Shown: positions 36,177-44,585 of the stretch, in pieces
Position numbering within the stretch: position 1 is the first letter of the stretch
Layout of the letters: each line of letters starts with the position of its first letter
NCBI RefSeq assembly: GCF_006539185.1
Contig: NZ_BJMN01000013.1
Location: 163,486-227,485, forward strand
Direction: 5' to 3'
DNA length: 64,000 nt
DNA from: Streptomyces gardneri
GTDB lineage: Bacteria > Actinomycetota > Actinomycetes > Streptomycetales > Streptomycetaceae
The notes under the pieces: model-generated
Told to the model about the DNA's origin: nothing
Databases searched by the model: none
What the model saw: only the letters and a program-made list of their open reading frames with translations
Made by a program: the position numbers and the translations under genes

Positions 36177-36818
36177 GTGAGTGCCGTACCCGTACCCCAG
36201 CCCCGGGCCGCCCGAGTGGCCGTCCCCACCGGCGGCCGCCGCAGCCTGGCCGCGGCCCTCTTCCTCGGCGCCCTCGGCGCCACCGTCGTCCTGCTCTCGG
36301 CCGGCCAGATCTGGGCGGAGGGCACCGCGTCCGTCGGCGGCGGCACCGTCCCCGTCGAGGCCGACGGCGGCGCCGTCACCGGTGTGCCGACCGCCCTCGC
36401 GATCGTCGGACTCGCCGCGCTCTTCGCCGTCTTCGCCGTCCGCCGCACCGGCCGCACCCTCGTCGCCGCGCTCCTCGCGCTCAGCGGCGCGGGCGCCGTG
36501 CTCGCCGCCGTCCTCGGCGCCTCCGACAGCGCCGCGCTGGACGCCGAGGCCGCCCGGATCAGCGGCGACACGGCCGCCGCCGTGGCCGGTCTGACCCACA
36601 CCGCCTGGCCGTACGTCACGGCCGCCGGCGCCGCCCTCATCCTGCTCGCCGGCCTCCTCGCGCTGCGCTTCGGCAAGACCTGGCCTGCGATGGGCGGCCG
36701 CTACGAGCGGTCCGGGACCCCGCGCACCGCGCGCAAGGCCCCCACCGTCGACCCGGACCGCCCCGAGGACCTCTGGAAGGCCCTGGACCGCGGCGAGGAC
36801 CCCACCCGGGGCGAGTGA
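36177..36818 (+). CDS. Trp-biosynthesis-associated membrane protein (TIGR02234 type)
   Basis: 213 residues. Four hydrophobic segments (LAAALFLGALGATVVLLSA; ALAIVGLAALFAVFAV; LVAALLALSGAGAVLAAVL; VTAAGAALILLAGLLALRF) and a charged C-terminus ending DLWKALDRGEDPTRGE. This family is found beside trp genes in actinobacteria; its function is not known. GTG 36177 lies 7 nt after GATAGT, the leaderless pattern seen elsewhere here; GTG 36168 is an in-frame alternative. Confidence 0.87.
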   Translation: MSAVPVPQPRAARVAVPTGGRRSLAAALFLGALGATVVLLSAGQIWAEGTASVGGGTVPVEADGGAVTGVPTALAIVGLAALFAVFAVRRTGRTLVAALLALSGAGAVLAAVLGASDSAALDAEAARISGDTAAAVAGLTHTAWPYVTAAGAALILLAGLLALRFGKTWPAMGGRYERSGTPRTARKAPTVDPDRPEDLWKALDRGEDPTRGE

Positions 36819-36988
36819 CCGACCGGAGAGGGCGGCCGGCGAGCCCGGCCCGAGGGGCGGCGCGCCGCGACGCGTGATCGTCCGGGCACCCCCGATTCAT
36901 CCTCGCGCGCCCGCGTGCGGGACAATGGGCACCGAGTGTCCGCGCACGCGAGACCTCACCATCGAGCAACTGCAACGAGGAGCAACTC

Positions 36989-37243
36989 ATGGCGGGCAGC
37001 GCCCACGGACACACCCCGGCCGCCTGGACCGGTGTCATCATCTCCTTCATCGGCTTCTGCATCGCCGGCGTCTTCATGGTGGCCGCCAACCAGCCCGGAT
37101 TCTGGGCGGGCATGGGTGTCATCGTCCTCGGCGGCATCGTCGGCGGCGCGATGAAGGCGGCCGGCCTCGGCATGCCGAAGGAGTCGGCGGCCGTCGCCGC
37201 CGCCCGCGAGGTCGCGACGGCGACCGCGCAGGCCCGTTCCTGA
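36989..37243 (+). CDS. Small HGxxPAAW-motif membrane protein
   Basis: 84 residues, with the motif HGHTPAAW at residues 6-13 followed by two membrane helices (GVIISFIGFCIAGVFMV; FWAGMGVIVLGGIVGGAM) and an Ala-rich tail. This motif defines a small actinobacterial family of unknown function. ATG 36989 has GAGGAG upstream. The 170-nt spacer before it holds a possible -10 GACAAT (36921-36926). Confidence 0.88.
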   Translation: MAGSAHGHTPAAWTGVIISFIGFCIAGVFMVAANQPGFWAGMGVIVLGGIVGGAMKAAGLGMPKESAAVAAAREVATATAQARS

Positions 37244-37259
37244 CGCGACACGCAGCACC

Positions 37260-37296
37260 CGAGAGCGCAGTCCGGCCGTGCCGGGCTGCGCTCTCG
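37260..37296 (+). terminator. Intrinsic terminator
   Basis: CGAGAGCGCAG and CTGCGCTCTCG form an 11-bp stem extended by an inner CCGGC/GCCGG pairing, 17 nt after the HGxxPAAW gene. Confidence 0.85.
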
Positions 37297-37320
37297 CGTG
37301 TCAGGGGCGAGAATCACCGG

Positions 37321-37881
37321 GTGGACCCGCAGCCGACGGCCGAAGCCGAGACAGACGAACCTCTCGCCCGACCGGGTGAATCCGCCCGGACGGACGCGCC
37401 ACGGCCGCTGGCCCCGCAGGACGCGCCAGGGCTCATCGCCCCGCCGGATGCGCCACGGCCGGTCGCGCCGCCGGATGCGCCACGGCCGCTCGCCCGGCGG
37501 CTGCTCGCGCCGGTCGCGACCCTCGCCGGCGTCGCCGCCGCCTTCGCCTACGTCGGGGCCGTCGACCCCAACGAACCCGGGCACTACCCCGTCTGCCCCA
37601 TGCTCCGCTTCGCCGGCGTCTTCTGCCCCGGGTGCGGCGGACTCCGCAGCGCCCACGCCTTCGTCCACGGCGACCTCCCGGCCGCCCTGGGCGCGAACGC
37701 CCTCGCCGTCGTCGGCTACGGAGTCTTCGCCGCCGTCATGGCCCTGTGGCTGGTTCGTGTCATTCGCGGGGTGCCGATGCGCCTCACGGTCTCCCCGGTC
37801 TGGTGGTGGGGGATCGGGGCCGTACTCGCTCTCTTCACCCTGGTCCGGAACCTCCCCTTCGGCTCCGCGCTGGCCCCGTGA
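37321..37881 (+). CDS. DUF2752 membrane protein
   Basis: 186 residues. The DUF2752 signature [20 protein letters not shown] (three Cys, CPxCG-type) lies between the first and later membrane segments; three hydrophobic segments in all. Residues 22-57 are four tandem 9-residue Pro/Ala repeats (consensus APPDAPRPL), forming a disordered cytoplasmic leader. Function unknown. Starts at GTG 37321. Confidence 0.87.
   Translation: MDPQPTAEAETDEPLARPGESARTDAPRPLAPQDAPGLIAPPDAPRPVAPPDAPRPLARRLLAPVATLAGVAAAFAYVGAVDPNEPGHYPVCPMLRFAGVFCPGCGGLRSAHAFVHGDLPAALGANALAVVGYGVFAAVMALWLVRVIRGVPMRLTVSPVWWWGIGAVLALFTLVRNLPFGSALAP
37384..37491 (+). repeat. Coding minisatellite: four 27-nt units
   Basis: Encodes [27 protein letters not shown] and APPDAPRPL. 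The last two 27-nt units are nearly identical in DNA (shared CCGCCGGATGCGCCACGGCC), so recent unit duplication is likely. Confidence 0.85.
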
Positions 37882-37979
37882 AGGTCCTTGCGCTCCCGGT
37901 CAGACCCCTACGGGAGTCCCAGCAGGTGGGACACCACTCCGGCCGATGCGAGTCCGGGGCCGTCCTGCGGATAGGATCG

Positions 37980-38039
37980 ATGTGGCTGAACCTGGTTCCT
38001 CATCACCATCACCGTCCCGGAAGGGGGCCCCTCGCGTGA
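37980..38039 (+). CDS. Possible 19-codon leader peptide before trpC (His4, Trp)
   Basis: [19 protein letters not shown], with four consecutive His codons (CAT CAC CAT CAC) and a Trp at position 2. Its TGA overlaps the trpC GTG as GTGA, so trpC translation could be coupled to it. Against it: TAGGAT at 37972-37977 would, as a -10, place the RNA start at or after the ATG, and there is no ribosome site. The spacer 37882-38035 also has the hairpin GTCCCA-GCAGG-TGGGAC at 37916-37932, a likely terminator for the preceding gene. Confidence 0.35.
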   Translation: MWLNLVPHHHHRPGRGPLA

Positions 38040-38845
38040 GTGTGCTCGACGAGATCATCGAAGGCGTACGCGCCGACCTCGCAGAGCGGCAGGCGCGGGT
38101 CACCCTCGACGAGCTCAAGGAGCGCGCCGCCAAGGCGCCGCAGGCCAAGGACGGCGTCGCCGCGCTGCGTGGCGACGGCGTCAAGGTGATCTGCGAGGTC
38201 AAGCGCTCCAGCCCGTCCAAGGGTGCGCTCGCCGCGATCGCCGATCCGGCCGGACTCGCCGCGGACTACGAGGCGGGCGGCGCGGCCGTCATCTCCGTCC
38301 TCACGGAGGAGCGCCGCTTCGGCGGCTCCCTCGCCGACCTGGAAGCCGTGCGCGCCCGGGTCGACATCCCCGTCCTGCGCAAGGACTTCATCGTCACCGC
38401 GTACCAGCTCTGGGAGGCCCGGGCGTACGGAGCGGATCTCGCGCTCCTCATCGTCGCCGCCCTGGAGCAGGAGGCCCTGGTCTCCCTCATCGAGCGCGCC
38501 GAGTCCATCGGGCTCACCCCGCTCGTCGAGGTCCACGACGAGGACGAGGTCGAGCGTGCCGTCGACGCGGGCGCCCGGATCATCGGCGTCAACGCGCGCA
38601 ACCTGAAGACCCTGAAGGTCGACCGCTCCACCTTCGAGCGCGTCGCCCCCGAGATCCCCGCGCACATCGTCAAGATCGCCGAGTCCGGTGTCCGCGGCCC
38701 GCACGACCTGATCGCCTACGCCAACGCCGGCGCCGACGCGGTCCTGGTCGGCGAGTCGCTCGTCACCGGCCGCGACCCGAAGGCCGCCGTCGCCGACCTC
38801 GTCGCCGCCGGCGCCCACCCGGCGCTCCGCCACGGCCGGAGCTGA
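38036..38845 (+). CDS. trpC: Indole-3-glycerol phosphate synthase
   Basis: 269 residues, monofunctional (no TrpF fusion). Motifs: [15 protein letters not shown] with the catalytic Lys, [18 protein letters not shown], and [12 protein letters not shown]. Converts CdRP to indole-3-glycerol phosphate. GTG 38036 has GGAAGGGGG upstream and overlaps the possible leader peptide. First of the trpC-M-B-A group. Confidence 0.97.
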   Translation: MSVLDEIIEGVRADLAERQARVTLDELKERAAKAPQAKDGVAALRGDGVKVICEVKRSSPSKGALAAIADPAGLAADYEAGGAAVISVLTEERRFGGSLADLEAVRARVDIPVLRKDFIVTAYQLWEARAYGADLALLIVAALEQEALVSLIERAESIGLTPLVEVHDEDEVERAVDAGARIIGVNARNLKTLKVDRSTFERVAPEIPAHIVKIAESGVRGPHDLIAYANAGADAVLVGESLVTGRDPKAAVADLVAAGAHPALRHGRS

Positions 38846-38852
38846 CCGCGCC

Positions 38853-39134
38853 ATGACCCTCGTCCGCGCCACGCCGACCGCCCTGGGCTCCGCCCCGGGC
38901 GGGCCGGTCGTGCCCGCGGACGTCTCGGGCCGCCGCGGCCGTCTCCGTACGGCCGCCGCGCCCGTCTCCAAGCACGCCCCGCTGGCCAGGGGCTGCCGAC
39001 CGCGTGGCTGCCGCGCACCCGCCCGCCGTGTCCACGGCCGCCGGGTCCGGTACGTGATCGGCGACGAGCCGGGCCAGGTCAACGGCATGCGATGGCGCCC
39101 GCGCCCCGCGCGCACCTTCACGTACGACGCATAG
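38853..39134 (+). CDS. trpM: TrpM small regulatory protein
   Basis: 93 residues. The C-terminal half, [20 protein letters not shown] then [17 protein letters not shown], matches what I recall of TrpM (formerly trpX), a small protein between trpC and trpB in S. coelicolor reported to affect tryptophan synthesis and differentiation. The Ala/Pro-rich first ~40 residues are less typical; that protein is shorter (about 63 residues), so the true start may be further in. Very basic, with two Cys. Starts 7 nt after trpC. Confidence 0.82.
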   Translation: MTLVRATPTALGSAPGGPVVPADVSGRRGRLRTAAAPVSKHAPLARGCRPRGCRAPARRVHGRRVRYVIGDEPGQVNGMRWRPRPARTFTYDA

Positions 39135-39258
39135 CCGGCACCCAAGCCGAGCCCGAGCTGCATGGGCCCGTGCCGGGCCCGAGCTTCCGCCCTTCCGTGC
39201 AGGCCCGCCCCACTCCTGCCCGTGCCCACCCCTGCGTGGTCGCGTCGCCGGCGCCGCT

Positions 39259-39348
39259 GCCCACCCCGTGTGGGCCCCGCGTCGCCCCCTGTGCCGCTGC
39301 CCACCGCCGTGTGGGCAATCGTCCCGCAGGGCGGGACGGGTGGGCACA
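39259..39348 (+). repeat. Dispersed repeat (family 1, copy A) with flanking hairpins
   Basis: Core at 39311-39348: GTGGGCA-AT-CGTCCCGC-AGG-GCGGGACG-GG-TGGGCACA, an inner inverted repeat framed by direct GTGGGCA/TGGGCAC ends. To its left are hairpins GCCCAC-CCCGT-GTGGGC (39259-39275) and TGCCCAC-CGCCGT-GTGGGCA (39298-39317). The 490-nt space 39135-39624 between trpM and trpB holds no gene I can support; besides copies A and B it must contain the trpB promoter (weak candidate TTGCCG 39541 with GCATAC 39565). Confidence 0.7.
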
Positions 39349-39469
39349 CGGGGCGGCGCCCTTCGCGGACGCCTCCGTCCCCTGTACCGGCCTGCACCAC
39401 CAGCGGCCGTGCACCGGGGTGCGGGTCCAGGCGCGGAAGCCTCTGGCGCCGGCAAGGGCGCCGTCCCGT

Positions 39470-39508
39470 TGTGCCCACCCGTTCCGCCCCAGCGGAACGA
39501 CTGCCCAC
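39470..39508 (-). repeat. Dispersed repeat (family 1, copy B), inverted relative to copy A
   Basis: On the minus strand GTGGGCA-GT-CGTTCCGC-TGGG-GCGGAACG-GG-TGGGCACA, the same layout as copy A with compensating T/A changes in both arms of the inner stem. Confidence 0.7.
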
Positions 39509-39624
39509 AACGGGATGGGGCGGCGGGCGACGGCCCGGCGTTGCCGTACGTGAGCGGCTCGCGCGCATACCGTGACCATCAACCACACGTATCCCGGGGC
39601 ATCCGCCCCGCGAGGAGCATCCGC

Positions 39625-40863
39625 ATGTCCAGCGAGTTCTTCATTCCGGACCCGGAGGGTCAGGTTCCGACCGCCGAGGGCTACTTCGGTGCCTACGGCG
39701 GCAAGTTCATCCCGGAGGCCCTCGTCGCCGCCGTCGACGAGGTCGCCGTCGAGTACGACAAGGCCAAGTCCGACCCCGAGTTCGCCCGCGAGCTCAACGA
39801 CCTCATGGTCAACTACACCGGCCGCCCGAGCGCCCTCACCGAGGTCCCCCGGTTCGCCGAGCACGCCGGCGGTGCCCGGATCTTCCTCAAGCGCGAGGAC
39901 CTCAACCACACCGGCTCCCACAAGATCAACAACGTGCTCGGTCAGGCCCTGCTGACCAAGCGCATGGGCAAGACGCGGGTCATCGCCGAGACGGGCGCCG
40001 GCCAGCACGGCGTCGCCACCGCCACAGCCTGCGCCCTCTTCGGTCTCGAATGCACCATCTACATGGGCGAGATCGACACCCAGCGCCAGGCCCTGAACGT
40101 GGCCCGGATGCGGATGCTCGGCGCCGAGGTCGTCGCCGTGAAGTCCGGCAGCCGCACCCTCAAGGACGCCATCAACGAGGCCTTCCGCGACTGGGTCGCC
40201 AACGTCGACAGGACGCACTACCTGTTCGGCACGGTCGCCGGCCCGCACCCCTTCCCCGCCATGGTCCGCGACTTCCACCGGGTCATCGGCGTCGAGGGCC
40301 GGCGCCAGATCCTGGAGCGCGCCGGCCGCCTCCCCGACGCGGCGATCGCCTGCGTCGGCGGCGGTTCCAACGCCATCGGCCTCTTCCACGCCTTCGTCCC
40401 GGACGCGGGCGTGCGCCTGATCGGCTGCGAGCCGGCCGGTCACGGCGTCGAGACCGGGGAGCACGCGGCGACCCTGACGGCCGGCGAGCCCGGCATCCTG
40501 CACGGTTCCCGCTCGTACGTCCTCCAGGACGAGGAGGGCCAGATCACCGAGCCGTACTCGATCTCGGCCGGCCTCGACTACCCGGGCATCGGCCCCGAGC
40601 ACGCGTACCTCAAGGACAGCGGACGCGGCGAGTACCGCGCCGTCACCGACGACGCCGCCATGCAGGCACTGCGCCTGCTCTCCCGTACCGAGGGCATCAT
40701 CCCGGCCATCGAGTCGGCACACGCCCTCGCCGGGGCGCTGGAGGTCGGCAAGGAGCTCGGCAAGGACGCGCTGCTCCTCGTCAACCTCTCCGGGCGCGGC
40801 GACAAGGACATGGACACGGCGGCCCGCTACTTCGGCCTGTACGACGGGGAGGGCTCCAAGTGA
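39625..40863 (+). CDS. trpB: Tryptophan synthase beta chain
   Basis: 412 residues. PLP enzyme joining indole and serine. The PLP Lys lies in [32 protein letters not shown] and [13 protein letters not shown] bind cofactor and substrate. ATG 39625 has GAGGAG upstream. Overlaps trpA by 4 nt (GTGA), as expected for subunits of one complex. Confidence 0.98.
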   Translation: MSSEFFIPDPEGQVPTAEGYFGAYGGKFIPEALVAAVDEVAVEYDKAKSDPEFARELNDLMVNYTGRPSALTEVPRFAEHAGGARIFLKREDLNHTGSHKINNVLGQALLTKRMGKTRVIAETGAGQHGVATATACALFGLECTIYMGEIDTQRQALNVARMRMLGAEVVAVKSGSRTLKDAINEAFRDWVANVDRTHYLFGTVAGPHPFPAMVRDFHRVIGVEGRRQILERAGRLPDAAIACVGGGSNAIGLFHAFVPDAGVRLIGCEPAGHGVETGEHAATLTAGEPGILHGSRSYVLQDEEGQITEPYSISAGLDYPGIGPEHAYLKDSGRGEYRAVTDDAAMQALRLLSRTEGIIPAIESAHALAGALEVGKELGKDALLLVNLSGRGDKDMDTAARYFGLYDGEGSK

Positions 40864-41681
40864 CGAGCGGAAACATCCAGCTGCTGAGCGAGACCCTCGC
40901 CAAGGCCAAGGCGGAGAACCGGGCGGCGCTCATCGCGTACCTGCCGGCCGGCTTCCCGACCGTCGGCGGCGGCATCGCGGCCATCAAGGCCGTCTTCGAC
41001 GGCGGCGCCGACGTCGTCGAGGTCGGACTTCCGCACAGCGACCCGGTCCTCGACGGGCCCGTCATCCAGACCGCCGACGACATCGCCCTGCGCGGCGGTG
41101 TCAAGATCGCCGACGTGATGCGGACGGTCAAGGAGGCCCACGAGGCCACCGGCAAGCCCGTCCTCGTCATGACGTACTGGAACCCGATCGACCGCTACGG
41201 CGTCGAGCGCTTCACCGAGGAGCTCGCCGCGGCCGGCGGCGCGGGCTGCATCCTGCCCGACCTGCCGGTCCAGGAGTCCGCCGTCTGGCGCGAGCACGCC
41301 GACAAGCACGGTCTCGCCACCGTCTTCGTCGTCGCGCCCAGCAGCAAGGACGCGCGCCTCGCCACCATCACGGCGGCCGGCTCCGGCTTCGTCTACGCCG
41401 CCTCGCTCATGGGTGTCACCGGCACCCGCGAGTCGGTCGGCGAGCAGGCCGCCGACCTCGTCCGCCGTACCCGCGCCACCTCCGGACTGCCGGTGTGCGT
41501 CGGGCTCGGCGTCTCCAACGCCACCCAGGCCAAGGAGGTCGCCGCCTTCGCCGACGGCGTCATCGTCGGCTCCGCCTTCGTGCAGCGGATCCTCGACGCC
41601 GACGGTGACGAGGCCGCCGGGCTCGCCGCCGTAAGGGAACTGGCGGGCGAACTCGCGGCGGGCGTGCGTCGCGTTTCGTAA
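40860..41681 (+). CDS. trpA: Tryptophan synthase alpha chain
   Basis: 273 residues, (beta/alpha)8 barrel cleaving indole-3-glycerol phosphate. Catalytic Glu and Asp in [29 protein letters not shown] and [13 protein letters not shown] are typical. GTG 40860 overlaps the trpB stop. Followed by a perfect palindromic terminator. Confidence 0.98.
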   Translation: MTSGNIQLLSETLAKAKAENRAALIAYLPAGFPTVGGGIAAIKAVFDGGADVVEVGLPHSDPVLDGPVIQTADDIALRGGVKIADVMRTVKEAHEATGKPVLVMTYWNPIDRYGVERFTEELAAAGGAGCILPDLPVQESAVWREHADKHGLATVFVVAPSSKDARLATITAAGSGFVYAASLMGVTGTRESVGEQAADLVRRTRATSGLPVCVGLGVSNATQAKEVAAFADGVIVGSAFVQRILDADGDEAAGLAAVRELAGELAAGVRRVS

Positions 41682-41701
41682 CCCATTTGGGTGGATCTGG
41701 G

Positions 41702-41731
41702 ACCGGGGAGGCACGTACGTGCCTCCCCGGT
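41702..41731 (+). terminator. Terminator after trpA
   Basis: ACCGGGGAGGCAC-GTAC-GTGCCTCCCCGGT, a perfect 13-bp inverted repeat, 20 nt after the trpA stop. It ends only 14 nt before the next start codon, so the next gene must have a promoter within or upstream of it, or depend on read-through. Confidence 0.88.
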
Positions 41732-41745
41732 TCGTTGCTGTGGGC

Positions 41746-42603
41746 GTGAGCGAGAAGAACCGTGGTGACGGTAACCGGAGCGCGCGGGAGCGCCTCCAGC
41801 AGCAGCGCGAGCACGACAAGGCCCGCGAGAAGCAGCGGCGCGTCCTCATCGTGTCGGCGGCGGTGGTCGGCGTCCTCGGCCTGGCCGCGGTCGTCGGGGT
41901 GATCGCCGCCAACAGCGGCGACGGCGGCGGATCGGACAAGGCGGGGCCTGTGGTGGCGCCGGCGGGGTCCGTCGAGGGCGACAAGCCCGCCGTCCCCACG
42001 GGCACGACGGACGCCCCGTCGACGCTGGCGATCTGGGAGGACTTCCGCTGCCCGGCGTGCGCCCAGTTCGAGAACGTCATGCGGGACACCATCCACGAGC
42101 TGGAGGCCTCCGGCGCGCTCAAGGCCGAGTACCACCTCGCCACCCTCATCGACGGGAACATGGGCGGCAGCGGCTCGCTGCGCGCGGCGAACGCGGCCGC
42201 GTGCGCCCAGGACGCGGGGAAGTTCACCGCGTACCACGACACGCTCTACATCAACCAGCCGCCGGAGACGGACGACGCCTTCGGGAAGAACGCCAAGCTG
42301 ATCGAGCTGGCGGCGAAGGTGCCCGGGCTCGACACGCCCGCCTTCCGCAGCTGTGTCGAGGACGGCACGCACGACAGCTGGGTGGAGAAGTCCAACGAGG
42401 CCTTCCGGAACGGCGGCTTCCGAGGCACGCCGTCCGTCCTCCTCAACGGCGAATCGATCTTCCCGACGAAGGGGAACGAGCAGATCTCCCCGGAGAACCT
42501 GAAGAAGTGGGTCGCCGAGGCCAACAAGGGCAAGAAGCTCGGCACAGCCTCTCCCTCGGCTCCCGCCGCCCCCTCCGCTCCCGCGGCTTCTTCGGCGGGT
42601 TAG
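41746..42603 (+). CDS. Membrane-anchored DsbA-family thioredoxin-fold protein
   Basis: 285 residues, same plan as the protein at 10.4 kb: basic cytoplasmic leader (RERLQQQREHDKAREKQRR), one membrane helix (LIVSAAVVGVLGLAAVVGVI), then a DsbA-like domain with CPAC in WEDFRCPACAQFENV and a cis-Pro loop GFRGTPSVLLNG. Ends in an Ala/Ser/Pro-rich low-complexity tail. Likely extracytoplasmic thiol-disulfide oxidoreductase. GTG 41746 chosen; an ORF from 41719 exists but overlaps the terminator. Confidence 0.92.
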   Translation: MSEKNRGDGNRSARERLQQQREHDKAREKQRRVLIVSAAVVGVLGLAAVVGVIAANSGDGGGSDKAGPVVAPAGSVEGDKPAVPTGTTDAPSTLAIWEDFRCPACAQFENVMRDTIHELEASGALKAEYHLATLIDGNMGGSGSLRAANAAACAQDAGKFTAYHDTLYINQPPETDDAFGKNAKLIELAAKVPGLDTPAFRSCVEDGTHDSWVEKSNEAFRNGGFRGTPSVLLNGESIFPTKGNEQISPENLKKWVAEANKGKKLGTASPSAPAAPSAPAASSAG

Positions 42604-42667
42604 TTACCCATACGTTGCCGGGTGGGCTGCCGTCCCGCCCGCCCGGCAGGGTAGCGTCGGTCCTGCC

Positions 42668-43672
42668 ATGGACCTTGCCTACATCCCCAGCCCGTCGACC
42701 GGCGTGATCAATCTCGGACCGATCCCGCTGCGCGGCTATGCCTTCTGCATCATCATCGGTGTCTTCGTCGCCGTCTGGTACGGCAACAAGCGCTGGATCG
42801 CCCGGGGCGGCACTGCCGGCACCGTGGCCGACATCGCCGTCTGGGCGGTGCCCTTCGGCCTCGTCGGCGGACGCCTCTACCACGTGATCACCGACTATCA
42901 GCTGTACTTCAGCGAGGGTGAGAACTGGGTCGACGCCTTCAAGATCTGGGAGGGCGGCCTCGGTATCTGGGGCGCCATCGCGCTCGGCGCGGTGGGTGCC
43001 TGGATCGGCTGTCGCCGACGGGGCATCCCGCTCCCGGCGTACGCCGACGCCATCGCCCCCGGCATCGCCCTCGCCCAGGCCATCGGCCGCTGGGGCAACT
43101 GGTTCAACCAGGAGCTCTACGGCAAGCCGACCGACCTGCCCTGGGCGCTGAAGATCACCGAGAGCGCGAACCGCGAGGCCGGGCTGTACCACCCGACCTT
43201 CCTGTACGAGTCGCTCTGGTGCGTCGGCGTCGCCGCCCTGGTCGTCTGGGCCGACCGCCGCTTCAAGCTCGGCCACGGGCGCGCCTTCGCGCTCTACGTC
43301 GCCGCGTACTGCGCGGGCCGCGTCTGGACCGAGTACCTGCGCGTCGACGAGGCGCACCACATCCTCGGCCTCCGGCTGAACGTGTGGACGGCGATCATCG
43401 TCTTCCTGCTCGCGGTGACCTACATGGTGATCTCGGCGCGGATCCGGCCGGGACGCGAGGAGATCGTGGAGCCCAGGGCCGAGAAGACGGGGAAGGCCGG
43501 GGAGGTCGCGTCGGGCGCCGACGCCGATGTCGACGCCGACTTCGACGCGGACTTCGATTCCGACGCGTCCGAGGACGCCGTATCCGGCGCGGTCCCGGAC
43601 TCCGACGAGGACGCGGACACGGACGCGGACCACGATGCCGACAACGGCGCCGGGTCGGCCGCCAAGGGCTGA
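42668..43672 (+). CDS. lgt: Prolipoprotein diacylglyceryl transferase
   Basis: 334 residues. Transfers diacylglycerol from phosphatidylglycerol to the lipobox Cys of prolipoproteins, the step before LspA. Seven membrane segments; motifs RGYAFCIIIG, GGRLYHVITD, AIGRWGNWFNQELYG (Lgt signature) and HPTFLYESLW. The last ~50 residues are an unusual Asp/Ala-rich acidic tail (DADVDADFDADFDSDASED and on). Members of this group in Streptomyces often have charged tails; its role is unknown. Confidence 0.97.
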   Translation: MDLAYIPSPSTGVINLGPIPLRGYAFCIIIGVFVAVWYGNKRWIARGGTAGTVADIAVWAVPFGLVGGRLYHVITDYQLYFSEGENWVDAFKIWEGGLGIWGAIALGAVGAWIGCRRRGIPLPAYADAIAPGIALAQAIGRWGNWFNQELYGKPTDLPWALKITESANREAGLYHPTFLYESLWCVGVAALVVWADRRFKLGHGRAFALYVAAYCAGRVWTEYLRVDEAHHILGLRLNVWTAIIVFLLAVTYMVISARIRPGREEIVEPRAEKTGKAGEVASGADADVDADFDADFDSDASEDAVSGAVPDSDEDADTDADHDADNGAGSAAKG

Positions 43673-43686
43673 TCCACCGCCGTCAC

Positions 43687-43720
43687 AGGGCCGCCGGGAC
43701 CGAGAGGTTCCGGCGGCCCT
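43687..43720. terminator. Bidirectional terminator lgt / citE-like
   Basis: AGGGCCGCCGG pairs with CCGGCGGCCCT (11 bp, extendable), followed by TTTC on the plus strand. Confidence 0.88.
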
Positions 43721-43742
43721 TTCGCGTACAGGGGCGCAGGGG

Positions 43743-44585
43743 TCAGGCCGTGCGGGAGGCGAGGGCGAGGACCCGGTGGGCGCCCTCCACGACCGCCGCG
43801 TCGACGAAGCGGCCGTCGGGGAGGGCCAGGGCGCCCCGGTCCGTCCCGGCCGCCGCGACGACCTCCCGCGCCGCGTCGACCTCCTGCGGGGTGGGGAGGT
43901 AGGCCCGCTCGATGACGGGCAGCTGGCGGGGGTGGATCGCCGCCCGGCCGAGGAAGCCCATCGCCCGGCCCCGGGCGCAGCCGGCGGCCAGGGCGACCAG
44001 GTCGCCGATGTCGGGATGGACCGACTGCGCGGGGGGTGGCAGGGCCGCCGCGCGGGCCGCGACCACCACGCGGCCGCGCGGCCAGTCGAGGCCGCGGTCG
44101 TCCCGTACCCCCAGGTCGGCGCGGAGGTCGGCCTCGCCGAGCGCGATGCCGCGCACGGCCGGGTGCGCGCTGGCGATGGCGTACGCGTGCTCCACGGCGA
44201 GGGCGTTCTCCAGGAGCGGGTAGAGGGGGAGGCCGGGGGCGAGGTCGGCGATCCGGTGGATGTCAGTGGCGTGTGTCACCTTGGGTACACGGAGACCGCA
44301 GAGGCCGGGGAGGGGGGCCAGGGTGGGGATGTCGTGCGGGGAGTGGACGCGGACGTGCACCGGGACGGGGTGGGCGTCGGCGAGCAGATCGACCGTGGCG
44401 TCGAGGGCGTACGCCTTGCGGTGCGGGGCGACCGCGTCCTCCAGGTCGACGATGACGACGTCGGCGCCGGAGGTCAGGGCCTTGCGGACGACCTCGGGGC
44501 GGTCGCCGGGCGCGTACAGCCAGGTGAGAGGGGTGCGCAGGCACCCGATATCGCCGATGCCGCCCCTCTCGCGAGGCTCGCTCAT
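43743..44585 (-). CDS. CitE/HpcH-like lyase (CoA-ester lyase family)
   Basis: 280 residues, (beta/alpha)8 barrel of the HpcH/HpaI aldolase / citrate lyase beta group. LYAPGDRPEVVRKAL and GADVVIVDLEDAVAPHRK at the N-terminus contain the metal/CoA-site acids; ALGEADLRADLGV has the second conserved acid. Such enzymes cleave citramalyl-, malyl- or related CoA esters. Last gene of a seven-gene minus-strand operon; its ATG overlaps the CoA-transferase stop (ATGA). Confidence 0.9.
   Translation of the reverse strand: MSEPRERGGIGDIGCLRTPLTWLYAPGDRPEVVRKALTSGADVVIVDLEDAVAPHRKAYALDATVDLLADAHPVPVHVRVHSPHDIPTLAPLPGLCGLRVPKVTHATDIHRIADLAPGLPLYPLLENALAVEHAYAIASAHPAVRGIALGEADLRADLGVRDDRGLDWPRGRVVVAARAAALPPPAQSVHPDIGDLVALAAGCARGRAMGFLGRAAIHPRQLPVIERAYLPTPQEVDAAREVVAAAGTDRGALALPDGRFVDAAVVEGAHRVLALASRTA

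Noticed and set aside
39572..39955. Open frame starting GTG 39572 that overlaps the trpB start
   Set aside because: Runs out of frame through conserved trpB sequence, and its product is low-complexity Ser/Pro/Arg.
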